From Bordetella parapertussis (GTDB lineage Bacteria; Pseudomonadota; Gammaproteobacteria; Burkholderiales; Burkholderiaceae_B): DNA of 64,000 nt. This document shows positions 18,759-27,377 of this stretch, piece after piece. Below the pieces are notes generated by a model. That model was not told the DNA's origin. It saw only the letters and a list, made by a program, of their open reading frames with translations, and ran no database searches. The position numbers and the translations under genes are program-made. How positions within the stretch are numbered: position 1 is the first letter of the stretch; every line of letters begins with the position of its first letter. The DNA is taken from the NCBI GenBank assembly GCA_945883615.1, contig CAMCYB010000004.1, positions 1 through 64,000 on the forward strand, in the 5' to 3' direction.

Positions 18759-19913
18759 TTATTCAGATTGTTCCCGCATCATGTGGGCATACCACTCATG
18801 AAAATGCTGCATGCCATCTTCCATTGGTGATTGGTAGGGCCCGCTTTCATTTTTTCCTCTGGCGTGAAGCGCTTGGCGACCCGCATCCATACGTTCGGCA
18901 ATTTCATCATCTTCAACGGCAGTTTCCATATAGGCAGCGCGTTGCGCCTCAACAAACTCTCGTTCAAACGAAGCAATTTCTTCTGGGTAATAAAACTCGA
19001 CCACATTGATTGTTTCTTGAGCTGATACGGGGTAAAGCGTTGATAGAACTAAAGTGTGCGGGTAAAGCTCAATCATATGGGTCGGAAAATAAGTGACCCA
19101 TATTGCACCAAAATGAGGTGTTTGGCCTTGGCGAAATGACAGTAACTTATCGTGCCAAACACGATAAGCATCAGAACCGGGCTGCGACAGCGCACGATGA
19201 ACACCCACACGTTGAAGGCTAAATTGTTGGCCAAATTCCCAGCTTAAATCGTCACAGCTCACAAACTGACCCAGCCCCGGATGAAAGGGCTCAACATGAT
19301 AGTCTTCTAAGTAGACCTCAATAAAGGTTTTCCAGTTGTAATGGCAGGGGTGAACTTCAACGTGGTCTAAAACATAATCTGAAAAATCGAATTCAGGGCG
19401 GTTAAACAAGTTTGCCATGTCTTGAGCTGGGTTGCGTGGCCCTTCAAAATGTAAACCATTGCAGTTGTTAAGCTTGAAGCGCTCTAAATTTAAACAAGGG
19501 GTTTGATCAAAGTGCGGTGCGCCAAGTAATTCGCCCTGCGTGTTGTATGTCCAACGGTGTAGCGGGCAAACAATATTGCCACCTGTTGCAGACAAGTTAC
19601 CCGTATTTGAAGCGGCGCGGTGACCCCACCCCTCTTGGTTTCCTAACATTAAGGCTTGGCGGTGGCGACAAACATTTGAGACCAGCTCAAGGCCTGAGGG
19701 GGTGCGAACCAGAACTCGACCCATGTTTTCTTGAGTCAGTGCTCGCCAATCGCCCACCTGCGGCACACTTTTTTCGTGGCCAACGTATAAGCTCGATTGA
19801 TTGAAAATGCGTTGACGTTCTAAAGCAAGCAGAGCGTCGTCAATATGGCTGGCAAGTTTGGGCTGCGAGTTTGCTGGTGCTAAGTGTATATTTCGAGCCA
19901 AATCGGACATCAT
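18759..19913 (-). CDS. Rieske-type ring-hydroxylating oxygenase, alpha subunit
   Basis: The 384-residue protein has an N-terminal Rieske [2Fe-2S] domain with ligands C82-x-H84 and C116-P-L-H119, and a C-terminal catalytic domain with the mononuclear iron site EDYHVEPFH (His206 and His211; Asp204 is a likely bridge). This is the architecture of aromatic ring-hydroxylating and related Rieske mono-oxygenases. The spacing between the two ligand pairs (31 residues) is long because of a glycine/asparagine-rich insert. No beta subunit, ferredoxin or reductase gene is nearby, so the electron donor and substrate are unknown. The ATGATG at 19913-19908 follows a GGGGGG. Two terminator-like hairpins lie immediately upstream. 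Confidence 0.85.
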   Translation of the reverse strand: MMSDLARNIHLAPANSQPKLASHIDDALLALERQRIFNQSSLYVGHEKSVPQVGDWRALTQENMGRVLVRTPSGLELVSNVCRHRQALMLGNQEGWGHRAASNTGNLSATGGNIVCPLHRWTYNTQGELLGAPHFDQTPCLNLERFKLNNCNGLHFEGPRNPAQDMANLFNRPEFDFSDYVLDHVEVHPCHYNWKTFIEVYLEDYHVEPFHPGLGQFVSCDDLSWEFGQQFSLQRVGVHRALSQPGSDAYRVWHDKLLSFRQGQTPHFGAIWVTYFPTHMIELYPHTLVLSTLYPVSAQETINVVEFYYPEEIASFEREFVEAQRAAYMETAVEDDEIAERMDAGRQALHARGKNESGPYQSPMEDGMQHFHEWYAHMMREQSE

Positions 19914-19926
19914 TCCCCCCGCAAAG

Positions 19927-19959
19927 AAAAAAAATAGCCAGCAAGGGCATCGAGCTGGC
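19927..19959 (-). terminator. Terminator-like hairpin in the leader of the Rieske oxygenase gene
   Basis: On the minus strand GCCAGC (19959-19954) pairs with GCTGGC (19942-19937) across an 11-nt loop and is followed by TA and eight T residues (A-run 19927-19934). The T-run ends 13 bases before the start codon at 19913. The next upstream gene on this side is divergent, so the hairpin cannot end another gene's transcript; an attenuator is the simplest reading. Confidence 0.65.
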
Positions 19960-19965
19960 GCGAAG

Positions 19966-19984
19966 AAAAATCGGACTCACCGAT
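19966..19984 (-). promoter_or_regulatory. Second, shorter terminator-like hairpin upstream of the Rieske oxygenase gene
   Basis: On the minus strand ATCGG (19984-19980) pairs with CCGAT (19974-19970) across a 5-nt loop and runs into five T residues (19970-19966). It is a weaker copy of the same arrangement, seven bases upstream of the main hairpin. Together they look like a structured leader. Confidence 0.45.
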
Positions 19985-20026
19985 CTATTTCAATTTATTG
20001 TACCCCAGTCGATATGGGGGGCTTCT

Positions 20027-20056
20027 TTGATCCCTTACAATATGTCTGGCTATGAT
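20027..20056 (+). promoter_or_regulatory. Candidate promoter for xseB-ispA-dxs
   Basis: TTGATC (20027-20032) and TATGAT (20051-20056) are separated by 18 bases. The start of transcription would fall about 25-30 bases before the GTG of xseB, which has the SD AAGGAA at 20078-20083. Confidence 0.5.
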
Positions 20057-20090
20057 GTGCATATAGACTTATAAAAAAGGAAACGCCAAA

Positions 20091-20363
20091 GTGCCACTTA
20101 AATCCTCTAAGCCTTCTCAATCTGAACAGATCACTGAATTACCCACTGATTTTGAGTCTGCATTAGCTGCGCTTGAGTCGCTGGTGGCCAAAATGGAATC
20201 AGGTGACTTATCGCTTGAGGCCTCACTCGAATCTTACGAGCGCGGTGTTGCCTTATCAAAAATTTGTCAAGAACAGCTTGCAAAAGCTGAGCAACACGTG
20301 CGTGTTTTAGAGGCTGACTTGTTAAAGCCCTTTTCGACTGACAATGCTTCAGCACCAAACTAA
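20091..20363 (+). CDS. xseB: Exodeoxyribonuclease VII small subunit
   Basis: XseB binds in several copies to XseA to form exonuclease VII, which degrades single-stranded DNA. The 90-residue protein has the family core FESALAALESLVAKMESGDL followed by SLEASLESYERGVALSKICQ and a coiled-coil helix to about residue 78. The start is GTG at 20091 with the SD AAGGAA at good spacing. It heads the xseB-ispA-dxs cluster typical of proteobacteria, with eight bases to ispA. Confidence 0.95.
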   Translation: MPLKSSKPSQSEQITELPTDFESALAALESLVAKMESGDLSLEASLESYERGVALSKICQEQLAKAEQHVRVLEADLLKPFSTDNASAPN

Positions 20364-20371
20364 TCATTGAT

Positions 20372-21328
20372 ATGCAATCAGAATCATCTCTTTTTTTTAA
20401 TTCAGCATACCCAGCTGAATTTAGTCAACACATGCAATGGTTTGAAGGCTGGCTAGTCGGGCATCAAAAGCAAGTTGAGCAAACGCTTGACAGCCTGATG
20501 CCACGGGCTGATACCGAGCCGACCGACTTACATCAAGCGATGCGGTGGGCGGCTATGGGTGGTGGTAAACGAATTCGAGCCGCGCTTTTGTATGCTGCCG
20601 GTCAAGCATGTCGCCCTACGCATGATTTGGCTTTACAAAATAGTTTAAATTCTGCTGCCGCAGCGGTTGAATTGGTGCACGCTTATTCTTTAATTCATGA
20701 TGATTTGCCTTGTATGGACAATGACATTTTGCGTCGAGGCAAACCCACTACGCATGTGCAGTTTGGCGAAGCGGTTGCCCTATTAGCAGGTGATGCCATG
20801 CAACCGCTGGCCTTTGAATGGTTGGCAAGCATGCCCATTGCGCCAGCATTAATTGTGCAATCGGTTCAATGTTTTTCAACCGCATTGGGAAGTCTAGGCA
20901 TGGCAGGTGGTCAAGCGATTGACTTGGTTTCAACTCATAAAATACTTACTGAGGCTAACTTAGCAAAAATGCATCGCCTTAAAACGGGCGCTTTGCTTGA
21001 AGCCAGCGTTGCAATCGGCGCAATCATTTCTGCAGCAAACTCACAGCAACGTGAGGCACTTAAAATATATGCCCAAGCAATAGGTTTGGCGTTTCAAGTG
21101 GTTGATGATGTGCTGGATGCCACTGCCGATACGGATCAGTTAGGCAAAACAGCAGGTAAAGACGAGCAGGATCACAAATCAACTTATGTTAGCTTAATGG
21201 GTGTTAATCAGGCGCGAGCGTTTGCCATAACACTGCATGATCAAGCTGTAGAGGCGGTTCAACCTTTTGGTGAGCTGGGTTTGGCATTAAGAGGTTTGGC
21301 GCATTTTATTGTTTACCGCTCTCATTAA
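20372..21328 (+). CDS. ispA: Farnesyl diphosphate synthase (polyprenyl synthetase)
   Basis: IspA condenses dimethylallyl and isopentenyl diphosphates to geranyl and then farnesyl diphosphate. The 318-residue protein has the first aspartate-rich motif DDLPCMD (110-116) followed by RRGKPTTH, and the second at DDVLD (245-249), followed by the K-T-x-G-K-D signature. The GGGKRIRA loop near residue 63 binds diphosphate. The N-terminus is some 15-20 residues longer than in E. coli IspA (299). Downstream dxs feeds the same pathway, and hpnC-hpnD-hpnE at 34.6-37.8 kb use the product to make squalene. Confidence 0.95.
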   Translation: MQSESSLFFNSAYPAEFSQHMQWFEGWLVGHQKQVEQTLDSLMPRADTEPTDLHQAMRWAAMGGGKRIRAALLYAAGQACRPTHDLALQNSLNSAAAAVELVHAYSLIHDDLPCMDNDILRRGKPTTHVQFGEAVALLAGDAMQPLAFEWLASMPIAPALIVQSVQCFSTALGSLGMAGGQAIDLVSTHKILTEANLAKMHRLKTGALLEASVAIGAIISAANSQQREALKIYAQAIGLAFQVVDDVLDATADTDQLGKTAGKDEQDHKSTYVSLMGVNQARAFAITLHDQAVEAVQPFGELGLALRGLAHFIVYRSH

Positions 21329-21397
21329 AGTTAATATTTTTTTAATCTAAATGTGAAGTGAATTTCAAGTAAATTTTTGTATTGAGGTAGTTTTGGC

Positions 21398-23257
21398 ATG
21401 ACAGAAGCACGCTTAGCGTCAATTCACTCGCCCCAGGCATTGCGTCAACTTGACCGCAAACAGCTCGAGCCGCTTGCTAACGAAATGCGGCAGTATCTGC
21501 TTGAGTCGGTTTCGCGCACTGGCGGGCACTTGTCGTCTAACCTCGGTACGGTCGAGCTCACTATTGCGCTGCATTATGTATTTGATACCCCTCATGACCG
21601 TATCGTTTGGGACGTCGGTCACCAGTCCTACCCACATAAAATATTAACGGGTCGCCGTGAAGCGTTATCAACGCTTAGGCAGGCGGGGGGCATATCTGGT
21701 TTTCCTCGTCGGGCTGAATCACCCTATGATGCTTTTGGCACCGCACACTCGTCGACTTCAATTTCTGCTGCACTGGGTATGGCTGTCGCGTCGCGCAATG
21801 CAGGCATCGCGCGTCAGCATGTTGCAGTGATTGGTGATGGTGCCATGACGGCTGGTATGGCCTTTGAAGCGATGAATAATGCGGGTGTGACGCCCGACAT
21901 TAATTTGCTGGTCATTTTAAATGACAACGATATGTCGATCTCACCACCCGTGGGTGCATTAAACCGTTATTTAGCAAGACTTTTGTCGGGTGGTTTGTTC
22001 AACACAGCGCGTGACATGGGTCGAGCCGTGCTGCAGCACGTTCCCCCAGTTCTTGAACTGGCTCGCCGTTTCGAAGGCCACGCTAAAGGTATGGTGACTT
22101 CAGCCACCATGTTTGAAGAGCTCGGGTTTAATTATGTTGGGCCCATTGATGGCCATGATTTAGATGCCTTAGTGCCCACTTTGCAAAACATGAAACAGCT
22201 TAAAGGCCCTCAGTTTTTGCATGTCATCACCAAAAAGGGGCAAGGCTACAAGCTGGCAGAGGCTGACCCCGTGCTCTACCACGGCCCAGGTAAATTTGAC
22301 CCGGCTTTGGGTATTCAAAAAACGACGACTATTCCAAAGCCCACGTTCACTCAAATATTTGGGCAGTGGCTCTGCGATATGGCTGCAGTGGATGAGCGGC
22401 TTGTGGCGATTACACCAGCCATGCGAGAAGGAAGCGGCTTAGTTGAGTTTGAACAAAAATACCCCCAACGATATTTTGATGTGGGTATTGCAGAACAGCA
22501 TGCCGTTACCTTTGCAGCGGGTATTGCGTGTGAAGGGCAAAAACCCGTTTTGGCCATTTATTCCACCTTTTTGCAGCGGGGTTATGACCAACTGATTCAC
22601 GATGTTGCTCTGCAAAACTTAGACGTCACCTTTGCTCTAGACCGAGCGGGTTTGGTGGGTGCTGATGGCGCCACCCATGCGGGTAATTACGATATGGCTT
22701 ACTTGCGCTGTATACCCAATATGGTTGTCGCGGTGCCATCTGACGAACATGAGGCGCGTTTGTTGTTAACGAGCTGTTATGAGCACCCAGGCCCAGCTGC
22801 GGTGCGTTACCCCAGGGGTGCGGGTTCCGGCGCACACGCTGGGCGTGAGCTTGAGTCGGTCACACTAGGCAAAGGTGTTGTTAAACGTCAAGGTAAACGC
22901 GTGGCAATTTTGGCATTTGGCACGCTTTTGGCGCCAGCTCAAACAGTAGCTCAAGCACATGATTTCACGCTCGTAGACATGCGATTTGTTAAACCGATTG
23001 ATGAAGCACTCATACGTGAAATGGCAGGCAGTCATGACCTATTGGTGACGTTAGAAGAAGGATGCATCATGGGCGGGGCGGGCAGTGCCGTTTCAGAGGT
23101 CTTGCATGCCTGTGCGCTACTCAAACCAGTCTTGCAGCTCGGCCTGCCTGATGTGTTTATAGATCACGGCGATCAAGCCGCTTTATTAGCCTCGGTGGGT
23201 CTTGATTCTTTAGGAATTGAAGCCGCTATTTTGGCACGCTTGCAAGTCTTGGCCTGA
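21398..23257 (+). CDS. dxs: 1-deoxy-D-xylulose-5-phosphate synthase
   Basis: Dxs is the thiamine-diphosphate enzyme that joins pyruvate and glyceraldehyde 3-phosphate in the first step of the MEP isoprenoid pathway. The 619-residue protein has [16 protein letters not shown], the ThDP motif [18 protein letters not shown], and the transketolase pyrimidine-binding block with [15 protein letters not shown], then a C-terminal transketolase domain. Length is normal (E. coli 620). It lies 69 bases after ispA in the same direction. Confidence 0.97.
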   Translation: MTEARLASIHSPQALRQLDRKQLEPLANEMRQYLLESVSRTGGHLSSNLGTVELTIALHYVFDTPHDRIVWDVGHQSYPHKILTGRREALSTLRQAGGISGFPRRAESPYDAFGTAHSSTSISAALGMAVASRNAGIARQHVAVIGDGAMTAGMAFEAMNNAGVTPDINLLVILNDNDMSISPPVGALNRYLARLLSGGLFNTARDMGRAVLQHVPPVLELARRFEGHAKGMVTSATMFEELGFNYVGPIDGHDLDALVPTLQNMKQLKGPQFLHVITKKGQGYKLAEADPVLYHGPGKFDPALGIQKTTTIPKPTFTQIFGQWLCDMAAVDERLVAITPAMREGSGLVEFEQKYPQRYFDVGIAEQHAVTFAAGIACEGQKPVLAIYSTFLQRGYDQLIHDVALQNLDVTFALDRAGLVGADGATHAGNYDMAYLRCIPNMVVAVPSDEHEARLLLTSCYEHPGPAAVRYPRGAGSGAHAGRELESVTLGKGVVKRQGKRVAILAFGTLLAPAQTVAQAHDFTLVDMRFVKPIDEALIREMAGSHDLLVTLEEGCIMGGAGSAVSEVLHACALLKPVLQLGLPDVFIDHGDQAALLASVGLDSLGIEAAILARLQVLA

Positions 23258-23329
23258 CCTGCGATAATACTGGGCTAACCCGAATTCGGTATTTACCTAT
23301 TTTGGGTGTGATCTTGCTCGATCGTCTTA

Positions 23330-23385
23330 GTTTAGGCGGCGGGCTGCCGCTTGGGGCTATACCCCGAGGTAACCTTAGGAATTAT
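23330..23385 (+). promoter_or_regulatory. Candidate S6:S18-binding leader of the rpsF operon
   Basis: Upstream of rpsF the sequence forms a GCGGC/GCCGC hairpin (about 23336-23350). Next comes a 7-bp hairpin, CTTGGGG (23350-23356), loop CTATA, CCCCGAG (23362-23368), followed by GTAACC. A CCG-containing hairpin in the rpsF 5' leader is the known autoregulatory binding site of the S6:S18 complex in many bacteria. The assignment is by position and the CCGAGG core only; I did not align it to the family model. Confidence 0.45.
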
Positions 23386-23392
23386 CATACTT

Positions 23393-23773
23393 ATGCGTCA
23401 TTACGAAGTCGTATTCATTGTGCACCCTGATCAAAGCGAGCAAGTGCCCGCCATGATCGAGCGCTACCAATCACTCATTACCGGTCAAGGTGGTGTCATA
23501 CACCGCCTAGAAGACTGGGGCCGTCGTCAATTGGCTTACCCCATTCAAAAGTTAGTTAAAGCGCATTATGTATGCGTCAATATTGAGTGTAATCAAGCCA
23601 CGCTTGATGAGCTCGAGCATTCATTCCGCTACAACGATGCCGTTTTACGTCATTTGGTTATTAAAACCAAAGCGGCTGAAACTGCCCCTTCAATCATGAT
23701 GAAATCAGTCGAGCGTGACGAAGCCCGCAAGGCCATCGCTGATTCTAATATGAACGAGAATGAGGCTGAATAA
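23393..23773 (+). CDS. rpsF: 30S ribosomal protein bS6
   Basis: S6 binds with S18 to the central domain of 16S rRNA. The start is placed at the ATG at 23393, giving the standard N-terminus [14 protein letters not shown] and 126 residues; an in-frame start 14 codons upstream would fall in the structured leader. Family blocks visible are [20 protein letters not shown] and [14 protein letters not shown]. The acidic C-terminal tail (NMNENEAE) is typical and is the site of RimK glutamylation in E. coli. First gene of rpsF-priB-rpsR-rplI. Confidence 0.96.
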   Translation: MRHYEVVFIVHPDQSEQVPAMIERYQSLITGQGGVIHRLEDWGRRQLAYPIQKLVKAHYVCVNIECNQATLDELEHSFRYNDAVLRHLVIKTKAAETAPSIMMKSVERDEARKAIADSNMNENEAE

Positions 23774-23788
23774 TTAAAAGGTCGGGCG

Positions 23789-24100
23789 TTGAATCGCATA
23801 GTCCTCTCTGGCTTGGTTTTACAGCGCGAAGCACTGCGCTACACCCCAGCTGGTTTGCCTGTGTTGCAGTTTCAACTCAGCCACAACGAAACCGTCATTG
23901 AAGCTGGGCTTGAAAGACAAGTCGCTTTTGAAATTAATGTTGTTTTGTTGGGTGATTTGGCAAATATGCATCAACATTTGCCGCTCAATGCTGAATTTGA
24001 AATTGAAGGTTTTATCGCTCCAACCCGAAAAAGCGCTGCTCGTCTTACCCTTCATGGGCAGCATATTCGACCGATTGAAACGAATTTAAAAGGTAACTGA
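23789..24100 (+). CDS. priB: Primosomal replication protein N (PriB)
   Basis: PriB is a dimeric OB-fold single-stranded DNA-binding protein that stabilises PriA at stalled forks and helps load DnaB. The 103-residue protein has the OB-fold pattern of the family, starting [21 protein letters not shown] and ending with the strand [10 protein letters not shown]. The start codon is TTG at 23789, within a gap of 15 bases after rpsF, and there is one base between its stop and rpsR. The order rpsF-priB-rpsR-rplI is the classic one; dnaB, the helicase it helps load, follows directly here. Confidence 0.92.
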   Translation: MNRIVLSGLVLQREALRYTPAGLPVLQFQLSHNETVIEAGLERQVAFEINVVLLGDLANMHQHLPLNAEFEIEGFIAPTRKSAARLTLHGQHIRPIETNLKGN

Positions 24101-24101
24101 C

Positions 24102-24377
24102 ATGGCATTCGCATCAAAACGTAATACTGAAAAGAAAAAATTTACGCAGCAAAACCCACTGTTCAAGCGTCGCAAATTTTGCCGCTTTAGCGCAGCCAAT
24201 GTGGCTCAAGTTGACTATAAAGACGTTGACACTTTGCGTGATTTCATTCAAGAAAACGGCAAAATCATTCCGGCTCGTTTGACTGGCACAAAAGCGCATT
24301 ATCAGCGTCAGCTTGATACCGCAATTAAGCGCGCACGCTTTTTAGCGTTGTTGCCATTCACCGATATCCATAACTAA
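24102..24377 (+). CDS. rpsR: 30S ribosomal protein bS18
   Basis: S18 pairs with S6 on the platform of the 30S subunit. The 91-residue protein has the strongly conserved core [40 protein letters not shown], and [20 protein letters not shown] with the R-A-R-F-L-A-L-L-P end. The N-terminus is extended and basic ([17 protein letters not shown]), as in many betaproteobacteria. It lies between priB and rplI with tight spacing. Confidence 0.97.
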   Translation: MAFASKRNTEKKKFTQQNPLFKRRKFCRFSAANVAQVDYKDVDTLRDFIQENGKIIPARLTGTKAHYQRQLDTAIKRARFLALLPFTDIHN

Positions 24378-24390
24378 TTAGGGGCTACTC

Positions 24391-24846
24391 ATGCAAATTA
24401 TTCTTCTTGAAAAAGTTGTTAACTTGGGTGACCTAGGCGAAGTCGTTCGTGTTCGCGATGGTTATGCTCGTAACTTCCTTATTCCACAGCGCAAAGCGCG
24501 TCGTGCAACACCTGTTGCGTTGGCCGAGTTTGAAGCCCGTCGTGCCGAGCTCGAGCGTGTGCAAGCTGAAAAGCTGGCCCATGCGCAAGCAGAGGCTAAA
24601 CGCCTTGAAGGCTTCATTTTAAAAATGACACAAAAGGCCGGTGTTGATGGTCGCTTGTTCGGTTCTGTCACCAATATGGACATCGCAACTTTACTCGCCG
24701 CTCAAGGCTTTGCGGGCATTGTGAAATCGCAAGTTCGTTTGATTGAGGGCGCGATCAAAACTGTGGGCGATTCTAAAGTTCATGTCGCACTGCACCCTGA
24801 TGTTTTGTCTGAAATCACGATCACAGTTGTCGGTGATTTGACCTAA
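24391..24846 (+). CDS. rplI: 50S ribosomal protein bL9
   Basis: L9 binds domain V of 23S rRNA with its N-terminal domain and projects a long helix toward the neighbouring ribosome, affecting frame maintenance. The 151-residue protein has the diagnostic start [19 protein letters not shown], then [16 protein letters not shown], a central helix (about 42-75), and the C-terminal domain with [18 protein letters not shown]. It is the last gene of the operon; an intrinsic terminator follows 24 bases after the stop. Confidence 0.97.
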   Translation: MQIILLEKVVNLGDLGEVVRVRDGYARNFLIPQRKARRATPVALAEFEARRAELERVQAEKLAHAQAEAKRLEGFILKMTQKAGVDGRLFGSVTNMDIATLLAAQGFAGIVKSQVRLIEGAIKTVGDSKVHVALHPDVLSEITITVVGDLT

Positions 24847-24869
24847 GTTTTAATTCTGTTATACCTAGG

Positions 24870-24898
24870 CGGCATGCTTTGGCATGCCGTTTTTTTTT
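24870..24898 (+). terminator. Intrinsic terminator of the rpsF-priB-rpsR-rplI operon
   Basis: CGGCATGC (24870-24877) and GCATGCCG (24882-24889) form a perfect 8-bp stem with a TTTG loop, followed by a run of T residues from 24890. It is one of the two clearest terminators in the window. Confidence 0.93.
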
Positions 24899-24953
24899 CA
24901 ACTAATAGAAAGTGATTCACCGCAAGTTTTCTAATCGGTTTATTATCAAAAAT

Positions 24954-26330
24954 ATGAATATTCCACCAGATCAACAACTCGATTATTTACGCGTTCCCCC
25001 GCATTCAATTGAAGCAGAGCAATCTGTTTTGGGTGGGTTGTTGCTTGATAATGCTGCGTTTGAAAAACTCACCGATTTGGTTAATGAAAATGATTTCTAC
25101 CGCCATGACCATCGCCTTATTTGGCAGCATATTTCGCGCTTAGTTAACCTATCTCGTCCAGCTGATGTGGTTACGGTAAACGAATCGCTGGTAAGTATGA
25201 ACAAAGCCGAAGAAGCAGGGGGGCTTTCTTACTTAAATGCGTTGGCTCATAACACCCCTTCAGCCGCAAATATTCGCCGCTACGCAGAAATTGTGCGCGA
25301 ACGCTCGATGTTACGCAAATTGGTGGCTGTGGCTGATGATATCGCTGACATGGCTTTTAACCCACAAGGTAAAGAAGCTCGTCAACTGCTCGATGAAGCC
25401 GAGTCGCGGGTATTTAAAATTGCCCAAGAAGGGGCGCGAAATTCAGTTGGTTTTCAAGAAATTCAACCCTTACTGTCGCAAGTGGTTGAACGTATTGATG
25501 AGCTCTATCACCGTGAGGGCGGTAGCGACATCACGGGTATACCGACGGGCTTCACAGACCTTGACCGAATGACTTCGGGTCTTCAGTCGGGTGATTTGGT
25601 TATTGTGGCCGGCCGACCTTCAATGGGTAAAACGGCTTTTGCAATGAATATTGCTGAACATGTGGCCATTGAGCAAGGTTTACCCGTCGCGGTGTTTTCA
25701 ATGGAAATGGGTGCGGTTCAACTGGCCATGCGTATGCTGGGTTCTGTGGGTATGCTTGATCAACATCGCATGCGCACGGGCAAGCTGTTGGCAGACGACT
25801 GGCCTCGGGTCACGCATGCTGTGCAACGCATGCAAAATGCGCAACTTTTTATTGATGAAACACCTGGTTTAACGGTCGTTGAGTTGCGGGCAAGAGCCCG
25901 TCGTTTAGCGCGGCAATGCGGTCGTCTTGATTTGATTGTGATTGACTACCTGCAATTGATGTCAGCCTCGGGTGCTGGTGAAAACCGCGCCACTGAAATT
26001 TCGGAAATCAGCCGTTCGTTAAAGTCACTGGCTAAAGAGTTAGCATGCCCTGTTATTGCTTTGTCACAGCTTAATCGTAGCCTAGAACAACGTCCTAATA
26101 AACGACCTATCATGAGTGATTTGCGCGAGTCGGGTGCAATCGAACAAGATGCTGATCTCATTACCTTTATTTATCGCGATGAGGTCTACAACCCTGATTC
26201 ACCCGATAAAGGTACGGCTGAAATTATTATTGGTAAGCAACGAAATGGCCCAATTGGCACAGTTCGCTTAACGTTTCAAGGTTCAAGCACACGCTTTCAA
26301 AATTTTGCCAGCGGCTCGTCGGGTTATTAA
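24954..26330 (+). CDS. dnaB: Replicative DNA helicase DnaB
   Basis: DnaB is the hexameric 5'-3' helicase at the replication fork. The start is placed at the ATG at 24954 (MNIPPDQQLDYLRVPPHSIE), giving 458 residues; an in-frame GTG at 24912 would add 14 residues not typical of the family. The N-terminal DnaG-binding domain is followed by the RecA-like domain, with Walker A GRPSMGKT (220-227), the DnaB motif EISEISRSLKSLAKEL and the arginine-containing LRESGAIEQDADLI block. No intein or insertion is present. The stop codon overlaps the convergent pdxA stop by four bases. Confidence 0.97.
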   Translation: MNIPPDQQLDYLRVPPHSIEAEQSVLGGLLLDNAAFEKLTDLVNENDFYRHDHRLIWQHISRLVNLSRPADVVTVNESLVSMNKAEEAGGLSYLNALAHNTPSAANIRRYAEIVRERSMLRKLVAVADDIADMAFNPQGKEARQLLDEAESRVFKIAQEGARNSVGFQEIQPLLSQVVERIDELYHREGGSDITGIPTGFTDLDRMTSGLQSGDLVIVAGRPSMGKTAFAMNIAEHVAIEQGLPVAVFSMEMGAVQLAMRMLGSVGMLDQHRMRTGKLLADDWPRVTHAVQRMQNAQLFIDETPGLTVVELRARARRLARQCGRLDLIVIDYLQLMSASGAGENRATEISEISRSLKSLAKELACPVIALSQLNRSLEQRPNKRPIMSDLRESGAIEQDADLITFIYRDEVYNPDSPDKGTAEIIIGKQRNGPIGTVRLTFQGSSTRFQNFASGSSGY

Positions 26331-27373
26331 CTTGCGAGCGTGTGGGCTAAATTAAATGCGCAACGTAATGAGTCTGCCTGTGCAATACCTTTTCCTGCAA
26401 TATCAAAAGCCGTACCATGGTCAACGCTGGTGCGAATAATCGGTAACCCTGCCGTCATATTGACGCCTTCATCTAAGCCCATATATTTAATCGGTATGAG
26501 GCCTTGATCGTGGTATTGTGCCACCACCATATCAAACTCACCCATTCGTGCTCTTAAAAATAGGGTGTCGCCTGACCAAGGGCCTGAAGCATCAATGCCT
26601 TTTGATTGTGCCATGCGTATCGCGGGTTCAATGATGTCTATTTCCTCTCGTCCGAAGCGACCCGATTCACCTGCGTGGGGGTTTAAGCCTGCTACGGCAA
26701 TACGTGGTTTGGGTATGCCCAACTGAATACAGACCTGGTGGGCTAAGGTAATGGTTTGTAGTTCTAGCTCAGTCGTGATGGCAGCAGGCACCTTAGCCAG
26801 TGGTAAATGTATGGTGACTAAAATAACCCTAAGTTGTGGGTTGACTAACACCATTGAAACGGGCGTGTCACCGCATCGATGCGCCAAGATTTCTGTGTGA
26901 CCGGGAAAGGGTACCCCTGCCAAATGCATGGCTTCTTTGCTTAAAGGGGCGGTCACTATACCGGCTATATGACCGGCTAAGGTGTCGTCAATGGCATGGT
27001 TCAGCGCATCAAAAGCAGCTTGCCCTGCTTGAACATTAACCAAACCCACCGGTAAATTGACATCAAGTATGGGCCCCGATTGCAATACAAATAATTGACC
27101 TAGGTCGTTAGGCTGTCGGGCTAATTCAGATAACTGCTTAATTAGGTTAACTTGAACAGCAATATTCAACTGTTTGGCTGTTCGCATCAACACACCTGCA
27201 TCACCATAAACCACGCATGACCGGGGTAAGGCCTGCGTATGCAACTTCAGCACAATTTCGGGCCCAATGCCTGAAGGGTCGCCTAAAGTGATGCCCAGGG
27301 GGCGTAACGCAGGTGCTATCGTGCTGACAAAAGTGTTAACAGTGGTCTGGTCAGTGGTGGGTTTGATCATCAC
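26327..27373 (-). CDS. pdxA: 4-hydroxythreonine-4-phosphate dehydrogenase
   Basis: PdxA oxidises 4-phosphohydroxy-L-threonine in the DXP-dependent route to pyridoxal phosphate. The 348-residue protein has the family blocks LGDPSGIGPEIVLK, APLSKEAMHLAGVPFPGHTE, the metal-binding NPHAGESGRFGREE, and MVVAQYHDQGLIPIKYMG, ending with the T-S-V-D-H-G-T-A-F-D-I-A-G segment. Its product pathway also uses DXP, made by Dxs (21.4 kb). It is the last gene of the minus-strand operon; four bases separate it from phoH, and it converges with dnaB. Confidence 0.96.
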   Translation of the reverse strand: MMIKPTTDQTTVNTFVSTIAPALRPLGITLGDPSGIGPEIVLKLHTQALPRSCVVYGDAGVLMRTAKQLNIAVQVNLIKQLSELARQPNDLGQLFVLQSGPILDVNLPVGLVNVQAGQAAFDALNHAIDDTLAGHIAGIVTAPLSKEAMHLAGVPFPGHTEILAHRCGDTPVSMVLVNPQLRVILVTIHLPLAKVPAAITTELELQTITLAHQVCIQLGIPKPRIAVAGLNPHAGESGRFGREEIDIIEPAIRMAQSKGIDASGPWSGDTLFLRARMGEFDMVVAQYHDQGLIPIKYMGLDEGVNMTAGLPIIRTSVDHGTAFDIAGKGIAQADSLRCAFNLAHTLAS

Positions 27374-27377
27374 TTGT

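Noticed and set aside
23351..23392. Upstream in-frame start for rpsF, adding 14 residues
   Set aside because: The added residues lie in the structured leader and are not part of S6. The ATG at 23393 gives the conserved MRHYEVV start.
24912..24953. GTG start for dnaB, adding 14 residues
   Set aside because: The extra residues are not typical of DnaB. The ATG at 24954 gives the family start.
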